Assembly: GCF_019090165.1 (NCBI RefSeq)
Contig: NZ_JAHRIB010000127.1
Coordinates: forward strand, 50,511 to 114,510
DNA from: Streptomyces sp. BV286
GTDB taxonomy: Bacteria > Actinomycetota > Actinomycetes > Streptomycetales > Streptomycetaceae
Direction of reading: 5' to 3'
Length of the DNA: 64,000 bases
Below the pieces are notes generated by a model that did no database searches, was not told the DNA's origin, and saw only the letters and a program-made list of their open reading frames with translations. A program made the position numbers and the translations under genes. Positions 24,586-33,438 of the stretch are shown here, one piece after another (the first letter of the stretch is position 1; the number at the start of each line of letters is the position of its first letter).

Positions 24586-25902
24586 TCAGGGTGTCGGGCG
24601 TTTCCCACGTGTCCCTGCCGCGGGGAGCAGGGCCGTGACCTCCCAGCCGGTGTCCGGGCGTGGCCCGGTGCGCAGTGCACCGCCGAGCGCGGTGACGCGT
24701 TCGGTGAGGCCGACGATCCCGAAGCCGCCGCCACGGGCCGCGTGCGGCATCTGTGTGCCGCCCCGGCCGTCGTCGCGCACCAGCACCCGCAGGGTGCCCT
24801 CCGCGTAGGTCAGACGGACCGTGACCTCGGTGGCGTCGGCCGCGTGGCGGCGTACGTTCGTCAGCGCCTCCTGGACGACCCGGTGCGCGGCGGCCTGCAC
24901 TTCGTGGGGCAGGCCGTCGGGCACCGAGGGGTCGCGGTCCAGCAGCGCCCGGGGCCCGGCCGGACCGCCGAACCTCTCGACCAGTTCGGCGAGCGCCGCC
25001 AGGTCGCCCGAGGGGTGGAGACCGGCGGTCTCCGGCCCGGTGTTCGCCGGCCCGCCGCCATCCGGTCCGCCGCCGTCCGGTCCGGCGCTCTCCGGTCCAA
25101 CGGCCGGGTGCGGGGCCTCGCGCAGGATGCCGACCGTACGGCGCATCGAGGCGAGGGCCTCGGTGGCGGCGTTCTGGATGCCCGCCAGGACCGGGTCCAG
25201 GTTCTCGGGCTCGGTGGCGACCATCATGCGGGCCACCTGGGTCTGGACGAGGATGCCGGTGACGTGGTGGGCGACGAAGTCGTGCAGGTCGGCGGCCATG
25301 GCGAGGCGTTCGGAACGGCGGATCTCGGTGACCGCGACCTCTCTCCGGCGGTCCAGGGTCCGCAGGTAGCCGCCGAGCCCGGCCATGATGCCGACCAGCA
25401 GCAGAAGGACCAGCGTGGCCCCGAAGAGGCTCGCCGTGTCGTCGCGGTCGAGGGCGTCCCGGACCATGCGCAGCGGCTGGACCACGACGGCCGTGCCGTC
25501 CAGGACGGCACACATGACCGCCCATCGCGGCGGACAGTCGCGCACGGCCACCAGCAGCAGACAGAGCAGGATCGCGATCTCGCCCGGGCCGAACCCGTCC
25601 ATCCGGCCACTTGGTGCGGCCACGGCGGTCAGTACCAGGGAGACGCCCGCGGGCACGCCCGTACGCACCTGTGGGGTGAGCCACGCGGGCCGGCGGTCGA
25701 CCGGCCAGAGCAGGGCCGCGAGCCCCAGGGGCAGCACCACGAACAGCGGCCACACGGCGCTGTTCCCCGAGGCCGCGATCAGCAGGTCCGCGAAAGTCAG
25801 CAGGACCAGGACGGTGACGCCGACCGCCCGCAGGCAGCTCTGCCGGCGGGAACGGGGCGTGGTGGGGTCGTCGGTCGGACGCGCGAGGTTCACGTCGCTC
25901 AC
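24586..25902 (-). CDS. sensor histidine kinase (NarL/HisKA_3 class)
   Basis: From a GTG at 25902 the protein has 438 residues. The N-terminal about 180 residues hold five or six membrane helices. The HisKA_3 dimerisation helix has LAMAADLHDFVAHHVTGILV with the phospho-accepting His in DLHD. A Gly/Pro spacer of GPDGG repeats follows (about 255-290). The ATPase domain has VQEALTNVRRHA, DDGRGG and GGGFGIVGLTERV. Its likely partner is the response regulator at 29783, separated by an ABC transporter on the other strand. The membrane part may sense the envelope or a peptide. Confidence 0.93.
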   Translation of the reverse strand: MSDVNLARPTDDPTTPRSRRQSCLRAVGVTVLVLLTFADLLIAASGNSAVWPLFVVLPLGLAALLWPVDRRPAWLTPQVRTGVPAGVSLVLTAVAAPSGRMDGFGPGEIAILLCLLLVAVRDCPPRWAVMCAVLDGTAVVVQPLRMVRDALDRDDTASLFGATLVLLLLVGIMAGLGGYLRTLDRRREVAVTEIRRSERLAMAADLHDFVAHHVTGILVQTQVARMMVATEPENLDPVLAGIQNAATEALASMRRTVGILREAPHPAVGPESAGPDGGGPDGGGPANTGPETAGLHPSGDLAALAELVERFGGPAGPRALLDRDPSVPDGLPHEVQAAAHRVVQEALTNVRRHAADATEVTVRLTYAEGTLRVLVRDDGRGGTQMPHAARGGGFGIVGLTERVTALGGALRTGPRPDTGWEVTALLPAAGTRGKRPTP

Positions 25903-26072
25903 CGTACGGAGCGGGGGAGGGCGGGTGGATCGGCCGATCGGCTGACCCGGTGGCCCGCGCGCCCCGGGGACAGTGGCCGTTCGGCCGAGGTGCCGGGGGC
26001 GGGGCGGAGGCGAGAGTCGAGGCATGTCGAACACCTCGACGCCAACCCCCCCCCGGCTCCAAGGAGAACCCC

Positions 26073-26441
26073 ATGCAGCGCAAGCACATGATCGTCGTCG
26101 GTGCCACGGCCGCCGTCCTCGTCGGCGCGGGCGCCGGAGTGACCTACGCGGTCAGCGGCACCCAGTCGACCACGGGGCTGGACAAGTACTCCAGCGTGAC
26201 CGTCGACGGCCACAAGGCCCTCAGCGCCGACATCCTCCAGGGCCGTATCGAGTCCAAGTACCAGCCGCTGCCGTGGGTCGGCCGTGACATCGGTGCGGTG
26301 TCCTGCCCGAGCGGCCTGAAGGCGGTGACCGGCGCGTCCGTCACCTGCACCGCGAAGACGGCGGACGGCAAGCGCGTGGAGATCCCGGTGCGTGCCGTGG
26401 AGGCGACCGGCACGTCGATCACCTGGAAGTTCGAACGCTGA
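26073..26441 (+). CDS. DUF4333-type exported protein
   Basis: The 122-residue protein has a signal or anchor helix (about 6-27, IVVGATAAVLVGAGAGVTYA) and a C-terminal about 75-residue domain with two cysteines (AVSCPSGLKAV, ASVTCTA). This matches the DUF4333 domain of actinomycete envelope proteins. AAGGAGAACCCC precedes the ATG. It is divergent from the kinase and leads into the ABC genes, so it may be part of the sensing module. Confidence 0.75.
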   Translation: MQRKHMIVVGATAAVLVGAGAGVTYAVSGTQSTTGLDKYSSVTVDGHKALSADILQGRIESKYQPLPWVGRDIGAVSCPSGLKAVTGASVTCTAKTADGKRVEIPVRAVEATGTSITWKFER

Positions 26442-26467
26442 GAAGCGTCCTGACGCCCGGCGAAAAT

Positions 26468-26540
26468 CCGCGAACCGCGAACCGTGAGCCGTGAGCCGCG
26501 AGCCGCGAGCCGCGAGCCGCGAGCCGCGAGCCGCGAACCG
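26468..26540. repeat. GAGCCGC tandem repeat (7-8 bp unit)
   Basis: GAACCGC/GAGCCGC/GAGCCGT units repeat about ten times between the DUF4333 and ABC ATPase genes. No coding role is seen. Confidence 0.75.
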
Positions 26541-26582
26541 GGCACGGCGAATTGAGAAGTGAGAAGGGAACGGCACACGATC

Positions 26583-27308
26583 ATGGGCACCGTCCTGTCC
26601 GGGCTAGGCCTGGTCAAGAAGTACGCGTCCGCCACGGCACTCGACGGAGTCGACGTCGAGGTCGGCGAGCGCGAGTCGCTGGCCATCATGGGCCCGTCCG
26701 GGTCCGGCAAGTCGACACTCCTGCACACCCTCGCCGGGATCATCCGCCCGGACGCCGGACAGGTCCTGCTGCGGGGCGAGCGAAGCGAGACGGGGGTCCC
26801 CCAGGCCGAAGGCTGGGGGCGCATCGACACCTTGGGCGAGAACCGGCTCAGCGCGCTGCGTCGGCGGCGGTTCGGCTTCGTCTTCCAGTTCGGCCAACTG
26901 CTGCCGGAGCTGCCCGCCGAGGAGAACATCGCCCTGCCGCTGATGCTGGAGGGCGTACCGCGCAAGCAGGCCGTCGCCCGGGCCCGGCGCTGGTTCGCCC
27001 CGCTCGGCCTGGACGGGCTGGAGCAGCGCCGCCCCGGACAGCTGTCCGGCGGACAGGCCCAGCGGGTCGCCACCGCCCGCGCGCTGGCCGTCGAGCCGGA
27101 CGTGGTCTTCGCCGACGAGCCGACCGGCGCCCTGGACCAGACCACCGGCGAGGAAGTCGTCCGGCTGCTCACCCGGGTCACCCGCGAACAGGGTGCGTCG
27201 CTGGTCATGGTCACGCATGACGCGGATGTCGCCGCCCACTGCGACCGGGTCCTCCAGGTCCGCGACGGCCGGGTCCTCGGGTACAGCCAGTACACGGTGA
27301 CCCCCTGA
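26583..27308 (+). CDS. ABC transporter ATP-binding protein (MacB/LolD type)
   Basis: The 241-residue ATPase has Walker A GPSGSGKST, the Q-loop FVFQFGQL, signature LSGGQAQR, Walker B VVFADEP and the switch His in MVTHD. It pairs with the FtsX-type permease 47 bp downstream. Residues 66-79 (ERSETGVPQAEGWG) are an extra loop encoded by a repeat element at 26778-26819, absent from usual relatives. An upstream in-frame GTG at 26559 is a possible alternative start. Confidence 0.94.
   Translation: MGTVLSGLGLVKKYASATALDGVDVEVGERESLAIMGPSGSGKSTLLHTLAGIIRPDAGQVLLRGERSETGVPQAEGWGRIDTLGENRLSALRRRRFGFVFQFGQLLPELPAEENIALPLMLEGVPRKQAVARARRWFAPLGLDGLEQRRPGQLSGGQAQRVATARALAVEPDVVFADEPTGALDQTTGEEVVRLLTRVTREQGASLVMVTHDADVAAHCDRVLQVRDGRVLGYSQYTVTP
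26778..26819. repeat. dispersed palindromic repeat inserted in-frame in the ABC gene
   Basis: The 42 bp contain GAGCGAAGCGAGACGGGGG followed by a stem CCCCCAGGCC-GAA-GGCTGGGGG. This resembles an intergenic repeat I know as common in Streptomyces genomes. Here it adds 14 codons without breaking the frame. Confidence 0.65.
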
Positions 27309-27355
27309 CCGAGAGCCCCGCCGCCCACCCCCGACCCGTACCACCGGAGCCCCGT

Positions 27356-29377
27356 ATGTCCTCCCCCCTCCTGCCCCTGACCTGGCATCTCGCCCGCCGT
27401 TCCGGCCGCCGCGGACTGCAGTCCCATCTGCTGGCCGCCGGAGCCGCCGCCGTCAGCGCCCTGGTGCTGCTGGTCCTGCTCGCCGCGTGGTCCGGGGCCG
27501 GCACACGGGCCGACCGCACCGACTGGCGGACACCGCAGCCCGACAGGAACGGGACCGCCGTCCAGACCCTGTCCACCACCTTCGTACGCGGCGAACCCGT
27601 CACCGTCGTCGACCTCGCCCAGCTGCCGGGCCGTAAGGCCACCCCCGCGCCACCGGGAGTGGCCGCCTTCCCCGAACCGGGCCAGGTCTACCTCTCGCCC
27701 GCCCTCGCCGAGCTGGTGCACGGGCTGCCCCGCAACCAGCTCGCCGACCGGTTTCCCGAGCCCCGGGAGTACGGGACGGTCGGTGCCGCCGGACTGGCCG
27801 CCCCCGGCGAACTCCTCGCCGTGATCGGCCGGGCTCCCTCGGACCCGGCGGTGTCCGGGGCCGCGGGTCAGCCGGTGATGGACTCCGGGCTCGCCGACCG
27901 CGCGGTCGTCTCCGGCTTCTCCGGCACCGCCCCGAGCGTGTTCACCGCACAGGACCGGTCCACGGTGCTGATCGGCATCGGCCTGCTCGTCGTGCCGGTG
28001 ATCGTGCTGGCCTCCGCCGCCGGGCGGCTCGGCGCCGCCCGCCGCGAACAGCGCCTCGCCGCGCTGCGGCTGGCCGGGGCGACACCCCGGCAGATCCTCG
28101 CGATGACCGGCGCCGAGGCGGCGGCCGTCGGCGCGGTGGGCGCGGCCACCGGGGCCCTCGCCTACGCGGCGCTGCTGCCCGCCCTGGCCGGCCTGCCGTT
28201 CGGTATCGGCACCTGGTTCACCGCGGACCTGTGGGTCGGCGTGGCCGGGGCGGCCGCCGTGGTCGCGGGGGTGGCCTCGCTCACCGCCCTCAGCGCCGTC
28301 AGCGCGCTGCGCGAGGTGGTGCGTTCGCCTCTCGGTGTCGCCCAGCAGTCCGACCCGCGGCGCACCCGCATGATCCGCCTGGTCCTCTTCGCCGGCCTCG
28401 TGCTGTACGTCGTCGTCACGGCACGGGACGGCGGCCTGAAGATCTCCCAGCAGGTCGCGCTGCTGATCCTCTTCTACGGGGCCTTCTGGATCGTCGGCCC
28501 GTGGGCGACCGACCGGATCGGCAGGGTGCTGGGCCGGTTCGCCCGCAGGCCCGCCACCCTGCTGGCCGCGCGCAGGCTCAGCGACGACCCGCGCGGAGCC
28601 TGGCGCACCGTCAGCGGCCTGGTCCTGGCGGGCTTCGTGGCCGGGTTCTTCTCCGTCGCGCACCTGAGCTTCGACACCTTCGAGCACCCGGACCAGGTCG
28701 CCGTCGCCGCCCCGGACGGGGCACATGGGCGGGCCGCCGTACGGCAGAGCGCGGACCGGGCCCGCGAGCTGCTCAAGGACGCCGGGGTGCCCGCCACCGT
28801 CCAGGCCCTCACCGGGGCCCGGTCCGACGAGTCACTGCTGCTGGGCGGACCGGGTGTCCTGGTCCGGATCTCCGGAAGCGACCCGGCACGGCTCGACGCC
28901 GCCACGACCGCGCTGGCGCCGCTGAACCCCGCCTCACCTCCGTACACCGACAAGAGCCTCACCGCGGTGGACGATCTCGTACAGGACCAGCTGCGGGGCC
29001 TGAGCCTCGCGTCGATGGCGGTGAGCTTCGTCGTCGCCACCGCCTCCGCCGGCCTCACGGCCGCGGCGAACGTCCTGGACCGCCGCCGCGTCTACGGCCT
29101 GCTCCGACTGGCCGGTACGCCGCTCCGGGTACTGGACCGGGCCAGGGTCCGGGAGACCGTGGTCCCGCTCGTCCTCCTCGCCGGAACCATGACGGGGTGC
29201 GGTGTGTACGCGGCGGTGAAGCTGAACGAGGCCGGCGGCACCACGCTCGACGCGACCGGCGCGCTGCAACTGGGGCTCTGCGCCCTGCTCGGCGCGGCCG
29301 CGATGTTCACGGCGATCGGGGCCAGCCGCCCGCTGCTCCGCGCGGTCACCGACAACCCGTCCCAGCAGCCGGACTGA
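27356..29377 (+). CDS. FtsX-type ABC transporter permease
   Basis: The 673-residue membrane protein has two FtsX halves. One helix lies near the N-terminus (VSALVLLVLLAAW), followed by an extracytoplasmic domain. A first three-helix block spans about 200-330 (IGIGLLVVPVIVLASAAG; ALRLAGATPRQILAMTGAEA). Two central helices follow, then a terminal block at about 540-665 (LASMAVSFVVATASAGLTAA; YGLLRLAGTPLRVL). Together with the ATPase it would form an exporter or mechanotransmission complex of the MacB/Bce class, usually tied to peptide-antibiotic response. A two-component pair encoded on both sides supports that. Confidence 0.92.
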   Translation: MSSPLLPLTWHLARRSGRRGLQSHLLAAGAAAVSALVLLVLLAAWSGAGTRADRTDWRTPQPDRNGTAVQTLSTTFVRGEPVTVVDLAQLPGRKATPAPPGVAAFPEPGQVYLSPALAELVHGLPRNQLADRFPEPREYGTVGAAGLAAPGELLAVIGRAPSDPAVSGAAGQPVMDSGLADRAVVSGFSGTAPSVFTAQDRSTVLIGIGLLVVPVIVLASAAGRLGAARREQRLAALRLAGATPRQILAMTGAEAAAVGAVGAATGALAYAALLPALAGLPFGIGTWFTADLWVGVAGAAAVVAGVASLTALSAVSALREVVRSPLGVAQQSDPRRTRMIRLVLFAGLVLYVVVTARDGGLKISQQVALLILFYGAFWIVGPWATDRIGRVLGRFARRPATLLAARRLSDDPRGAWRTVSGLVLAGFVAGFFSVAHLSFDTFEHPDQVAVAAPDGAHGRAAVRQSADRARELLKDAGVPATVQALTGARSDESLLLGGPGVLVRISGSDPARLDAATTALAPLNPASPPYTDKSLTAVDDLVQDQLRGLSLASMAVSFVVATASAGLTAAANVLDRRRVYGLLRLAGTPLRVLDRARVRETVVPLVLLAGTMTGCGVYAAVKLNEAGGTTLDATGALQLGLCALLGAAAMFTAIGASRPLLRAVTDNPSQQPD

Positions 29378-29782
29378 CCCCCGCCGCAAGCGCCGAGGGG
29401 AGGCGGCCCTTGAGCGCGCGGCTCCGGCCCGGCTCATGGCTGCCCGGCACTGGCCCGGCTCGGGTCCGGCTCCCCCCAGCACCGGCCCAGCACCGGCCCA
29501 GCACCGGCCCGGCTCATAACCTCCGGCCCCCGGCACGCACCCCAAGCCCCAAGCCCCGAGCGGGGCGCGGGGCGCGGGGTGCGGGGTGCGCGGCGGGGGC
29601 CGGGGCGCGGGGTGCGGGGTGCGGGGTGCGAGGCGAGTCCAGGGCGAGGCGCACCAGCGCCCCGAGCGGAGTACGCCCGAGCCCCGAGCGGGGTACGCCC
29701 GAGCCCCGCACCCCCCCCCGCCGGGCGCACCCCGTCCAGGCCTCTCTCCCGTTCCGTCCTTCACGTCAGGCAAGATGCGCCC
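29378..29782. repeat. repeat-rich gap before the response regulator
   Basis: No gene is seen. The stretch is built from tandem units: GCACCGGCCCA three times near 29480, GGGGTGCGGGGTGCG at 29575-29635, and GAGCGGGGTACGCCCGAGCCCC twice at 29665-29710. The gap isolates the regulator from the ABC operon. Confidence 0.65.
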
Positions 29783-30475
29783 ATGACCGACCGCACCCCG
29801 ATCCGTGTCCTGATCGCCGATGACCAGGACATGGTCCGTACGGGATTCCGCTTCTTCCTCGACGCGCAGCCCGACATCACGGTGGTCGCCGAGGCCTCCG
29901 ACGGCGAGGAGGCCGTGGCGCTGGCCCGGCGGCTACGGCCCGACGTGTGCCTCCTGGACATCCGTATGCCCAAGCTGGACGGGCTGGAGGCCACCCGTCT
30001 GCTGGCGGGGCCGGGCGTCCCCGACCCGATGCGGGTCGTCGTGGTCACCACCTTCGACCTCGACGAGTACGTCTACGGCGCCCTGAACGGCGGAGCCTGC
30101 GGCTTTCTCCTCAAGGACTCCGGGCCGGTCCTCCTCGCCGAGGCCGTCCGGGCCGCGGCCGTCGGCGACTCGCTGGTGTCCCCGTCCGTCACCGTGCGCC
30201 TGCTCAAGCACGTCACGGCCACCCGGGCACCGGCGCCGTCACCCCTCGCGTCCGCGCCCGCGCAGCCCCAGGAACCCTTGACCGAGAGGGAGTTGGACGT
30301 CGTGCGGCTGGTGGCCCTGGGACACACCAACGCCGAGATCGCCGCGTCTCTGTTCGTCTCCCTCTCGACGGTGAAGACGCACCTCACCAGCGTCCAGCAC
30401 AAGCTGCCGGCCCGGAACCGCGTGGAGATCGCCGCCTGGGCCTGGCGTACCGGGCACGCGGACGGCCTGTCGTAG
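29783..30475 (+). CDS. response regulator, NarL/LuxR class
   Basis: The 230-residue protein has a receiver domain with Asp13/Asp14, phospho-accepting Asp59 (CLLDIRMP), the conserved Thr in VVTTF, and Lys in LLKD. A LuxR-type helix-turn-helix follows at about 165-225 (LTERELDVVRLVALGHTNAE, SLSTVKTHL). It probably receives phosphate from the HisKA_3 kinase at 24586 and controls the ABC genes between them. The ATG at 29783 is chosen because the receiver begins right after it. Confidence 0.93.
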   Translation: MTDRTPIRVLIADDQDMVRTGFRFFLDAQPDITVVAEASDGEEAVALARRLRPDVCLLDIRMPKLDGLEATRLLAGPGVPDPMRVVVVTTFDLDEYVYGALNGGACGFLLKDSGPVLLAEAVRAAAVGDSLVSPSVTVRLLKHVTATRAPAPSPLASAPAQPQEPLTERELDVVRLVALGHTNAEIAASLFVSLSTVKTHLTSVQHKLPARNRVEIAAWAWRTGHADGLS

Positions 30476-30499
30476 CGGACGGGAAGCACCCCCGGAGCC

Positions 30500-30530
30500 C
30501 TACATGTAAATGGGATCCATTTTCATGTAG
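30500..30530. promoter_or_regulatory. zinc-uptake-regulator (Zur)-like palindrome
   Basis: CTACATG (30500-30506) and CATGTAG (30524-30530) flank an imperfect A/T-rich palindrome containing AAATGG..CCATTT. Read on the bottom strand it includes TGAAAATG, the known left half of Streptomyces Zur boxes. It lies 50 bp upstream of the COG0523 GTPase, a class often repressed by Zur. Confidence 0.6.
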
Positions 30531-30580
30531 CGTGTGGGTCGCTCACCCGGCCGGGGGAGCGACCGGACCAGGAGCGTGAC

Positions 30581-31804
30581 ATGACCGTCCCCGCGACCAC
30601 TCAGAACCCTGACCGCGACGGGGGCGGCGGCGCGGGCCCCGACACCCGGCTCCCGGTGACCGTGCTCTCCGGGTTTCTCGGGGCGGGCAAGACCACCCTC
30701 CTCAACCACGTCCTCGGCAACCGCGAAGGGCTGCGCGTCGCCGTCATCGTCAACGACATGAGTGAGATCAACATCGACGCCGCGCTGGTCCGCGGCGGCG
30801 AGGCCGCCCTCTCGCGCACCGAGGAACGGCTGGTCGAGATGACCAACGGCTGCATCTGCTGCACCCTGCGCGACGACCTGCTGGAGGAGATCGACCGGCT
30901 GGCCCGCGAGGACCGCTTCGACCACCTGCTCATCGAGTCGAGTGGCATCTCGGAACCACTGCCCGTCGCCGCCACCTTCGCCTTTCCGCGCGACGACGGG
31001 GCCACGCTCGGCGACCTGGCCCGCCTCGACACCATGGTCACCGTGGTCGACGCAGTGAACTTCCTCCCGGAGCTCGCGGCAGGGGACGAGCTCGCCGAGC
31101 GCGGGCTCGCCCCGTTCGAGGACGACGAGCGGACCGTCAGTGATCTGCTCGTGGACCAGGTCGAGTTCGCCGACGTCATCGTCCTCAACAAGCTCGACCT
31201 CGTCGACACGGAGACCGCCGACGAGCTACGGGCCGCGCTGACCCGCCTCAACCCAATGGCCCGTGTCCTTACGGCCACACTGGGCCGCGTGGACCTGACG
31301 GAGGTGCTCGGCACGGGACTGTTCGACCTGGAGCGGGCCCAGCAGGCGCCGGGCTGGGTCATGGAGCTCAACGGCGAACACGTGCCGGAGACCGAGGAGT
31401 ACAACATCTCCAGCACGGTCTTCCGTTCCGAACTGCCCTTCCATCCGGGCCGGTTGTGGACGTTCGTCACCGAGGAACTCGACAGCGGGGCCTTCGGCCG
31501 GGTCCTGCGCTCGAAGGGGTTCTTCCGGCTGGCCGGCCGTCCGTACGTGACAGGCCTCTGGTCGCAGGCCGGCTCCGTCGCCCGCTTCGAACCGTCGGCG
31601 GCCGAGGACCCCGAGGCCGTCCAGGGGCAGGAGCTGGTCTTCATCGGCGTCGGACTGCGCGCCGAGCCCCTGCGCGCGGCGCTGACGAAGTGCCTCCTGA
31701 CCCAGGCCGAACGCCCGCCGTACGACGACCCGTTCCCCACCTGGGACACCGCGGGTATCGACGACACCTGCGAACACGAACATGAACATGCGGCCGCCTC
31801 CTGA
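30581..31804 (+). CDS. COG0523 (CobW/ZNG) GTPase, zinc-chaperone type
   Basis: The 407-residue protein has the P-loop GFLGAGKTT (Lys37), the metal motif GCICC near residue 87, the switch DTMVTVVDAVNF, and the guanine motif NKLDL. The C-terminal CobW_C domain follows, ending in CEHEHEHAAAS, a metal-binding tail. These proteins deliver zinc (or another metal) to enzymes when it is scarce. ACCAGGAGCG precedes the ATG. The Zur-like palindrome upstream and lack of cobalamin genes nearby favour zinc over cobalt. Confidence 0.93.
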   Translation: MTVPATTQNPDRDGGGGAGPDTRLPVTVLSGFLGAGKTTLLNHVLGNREGLRVAVIVNDMSEINIDAALVRGGEAALSRTEERLVEMTNGCICCTLRDDLLEEIDRLAREDRFDHLLIESSGISEPLPVAATFAFPRDDGATLGDLARLDTMVTVVDAVNFLPELAAGDELAERGLAPFEDDERTVSDLLVDQVEFADVIVLNKLDLVDTETADELRAALTRLNPMARVLTATLGRVDLTEVLGTGLFDLERAQQAPGWVMELNGEHVPETEEYNISSTVFRSELPFHPGRLWTFVTEELDSGAFGRVLRSKGFFRLAGRPYVTGLWSQAGSVARFEPSAAEDPEAVQGQELVFIGVGLRAEPLRAALTKCLLTQAERPPYDDPFPTWDTAGIDDTCEHEHEHAAAS

Positions 31805-31841
31805 GGGGTGAGGCGGGGGCGAGGGGCCCACACCCCTCAGG
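31800..31841. terminator. bidirectional hairpin after the CobW-type GTPase
   Basis: CCTGAGGGGTG / CACCCCTCAGG make a perfect 11-bp stem with a 20-nt loop. The GTPase stop codon lies inside the stem. It sits 10 bp from the end of the convergent MazG-like gene. Confidence 0.7.
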
Positions 31842-31850
31842 AGCGGGCCG

Positions 31851-32174
31851 TCACGGCTCCAGCGAGCGGTCGGTCACCCGTGCCAGGTGCGTCGTGAAAA
31901 CCTCGCGGGCCTCCGGTGTCAGCGTCCGCAGCGCGACCGCAGCCGTGATGATCACGTCGCACAGCTCGGACCGGACGTCGTCCCAGGTGTGCGACGTGCC
32001 CTTGCGAGGGTTCTGCCCGGTGACACCGATCACCGCCTCGGCGACCTCGCCGACCTCCTCCGAAAGCTTCAACATCCGCAGCAGAAGGGCCTCTTGAGGA
32101 GGCCGGGACGGCTGGGAGCTCACCAGCCAGTCCTGGAGACGGTCGATGGACTCCCAGAGATCGTCGTCGCTCAT
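31851..32174 (-). CDS. MazG-like nucleotide pyrophosphohydrolase
   Basis: The 107-residue protein has the four-helix MazG signature: MLKLSEEVGEVAEAVIG (EExxE) and SELCDVIITAAVALR (E..D). Such enzymes split dNTPs or NTPs to monophosphates and pyrophosphate, often clearing damaged nucleotides. It is of usual length for single-domain MazG-like proteins. The start is the ATG at 32174 just before MSDDDLW. Confidence 0.85.
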   Translation of the reverse strand: MSDDDLWESIDRLQDWLVSSQPSRPPQEALLLRMLKLSEEVGEVAEAVIGVTGQNPRKGTSHTWDDVRSELCDVIITAAVALRTLTPEAREVFTTHLARVTDRSLEP

Positions 32175-32321
32175 GGCGATCAGCCTGCCATGAGCCGCTG
32201 ACAGGCCGGTCCGGTCCGGTCCGGTTCGGCCATGGGTACGGGGCACGGACCCGGGGCGGGCCCAGGAGTTGCCAGCCGCTGACCGCCGGCCGCTGACCGC
32301 CGGTCGCCGGTCGCGCCCGTC

Positions 32322-32888
32322 CTACGACCCGTACGCCACGCCCTCCTCGTCGAACAACTCCCCCTGCTGGCCCTCCTTCTCGTCGCGCACCCGCTTGTAG
32401 CGGGCGCCGACCACGGCCAGCGTCGCCGCGGCCGTCCCGGCGAGGGCGACCGGCACCATCCAGCCGCGGTCGACCCGGTGCCCGAGGACATGGTCCAGGG
32501 AAAGCCGCCCGGGGCCCGTGACGGCCAGGCCCGCCGCCGCGAGTCCGAGCGACGCCGCGTGCTCGTAGCCGCCGCTCTGGGCGAAGAAGCCGTTCGGCGC
32601 GTGCACCGCGGAGGCTCCCGCCATCGCCCCCGCCGCGGCCGCTCCGGCCGCCGGGGTCGCGAGGCCCAGCGCGAGCAGTGTGCCGCCGCCCGCCTCCGCC
32701 AGGCCCGCCGCAGCAGCGCTCGCCCTGCCGGGCGCGTACCCCACGGACTCCATGAACTCGCCGGTGCCGGAGATCCCGCCACCGCCGAACCAGCCGAAGA
32801 GCTTCTGTGCCCCGTGCGCCGCGAGTACTCCGCCCGTACCGAGGCGGAGCAGCAGCAGTCCCAGATCACGTCGGTCGAAAGAGGTCAC
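32322..32888 (-). CDS. DoxX-family membrane protein
   Basis: Four membrane helices begin at LGLLLLRLGTGGVLAAHGAQ, the DoxX opening, followed by KLFGWFGGGG and a Gly/Ala-rich helix pair. The 188-residue length fits from the GTG at 32888. GAGGAG lies 11 nt before it, and a GTG at 32900 is an alternative. DoxX proteins act in thiol or quinone redox balance at the membrane. The C-terminus is charged (KRVRDEKEGQQGELFDEEG). Confidence 0.85.
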   Translation of the reverse strand: MTSFDRRDLGLLLLRLGTGGVLAAHGAQKLFGWFGGGGISGTGEFMESVGYAPGRASAAAAGLAEAGGGTLLALGLATPAAGAAAAGAMAGASAVHAPNGFFAQSGGYEHAASLGLAAAGLAVTGPGRLSLDHVLGHRVDRGWMVPVALAGTAAATLAVVGARYKRVRDEKEGQQGELFDEEGVAYGS

Positions 32889-33038
32889 GGTTCGCGTCAC
32901 TCCTCGCACATCCACACTCGAACGGTCGCTTCGGTCTCGTACGCGCCTGCCCACCGTCGCACCGAACACTCACCCGGGTCCCGGCCCGCGCCGCCGTTCG
33001 GGTGGCGGGGGCGCCGGGGCGGTGTGAGTCTGGCGGAC

Positions 33039-33365
33039 ATGACGATTCAGGTTGCCAGGCTGAGCCACCCCGCCGTCCGGGACTTCGTCAGTGCCGTGAA
33101 CGCCCACGACCGCGACGCCCTCCGGGCCGTCCTCGCGTCCGGCGCGACGATGTCCGACGACGGCTCGGAGCGTGACCTCGACGACTGGACCGCGCGGGAG
33201 ATCTTCGACTCGCACGGTCACATGGAGGTCGACAACGAGGCGGACGGCGGCCTCGCCCTCCTCGCCCGCTACAGCAACGACGCCTGGGGCGAGATGCGGA
33301 CGAGGTGGAGTTTCACGGTCGACGACGGCGGCAGGATCACCCACTTCGCGACCGGCCAGGCGTAG
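33039..33365 (+). CDS. NTF2/SnoaL-like protein
   Basis: The 108-residue protein opens HPAVRDFVSAVNAHDRDALR and has DDWTAREIFDSHGHMEVD and RWSFTVDDGGRITHF. This is the cone-shaped NTF2-like fold of SnoaL-type cyclases and stress proteins. No catalytic residues can be named with confidence. It is divergent from the DoxX gene. Confidence 0.8.
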   Translation: MTIQVARLSHPAVRDFVSAVNAHDRDALRAVLASGATMSDDGSERDLDDWTAREIFDSHGHMEVDNEADGGLALLARYSNDAWGEMRTRWSFTVDDGGRITHFATGQA

Positions 33366-33438
33366 CCCTCCACGCCCGGCCCACCCGAGCAGCCAACCCG
33401 GCCCACTCCGAGGAGCCAACCCGGCCCACCCCGAGGAG

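Noticed and set aside
26144..28726. An 860-codon bottom-strand frame across the ABC genes
   Set aside because: The ATPase and permease on the top strand are unmistakable, and the antisense frame is low-complexity.
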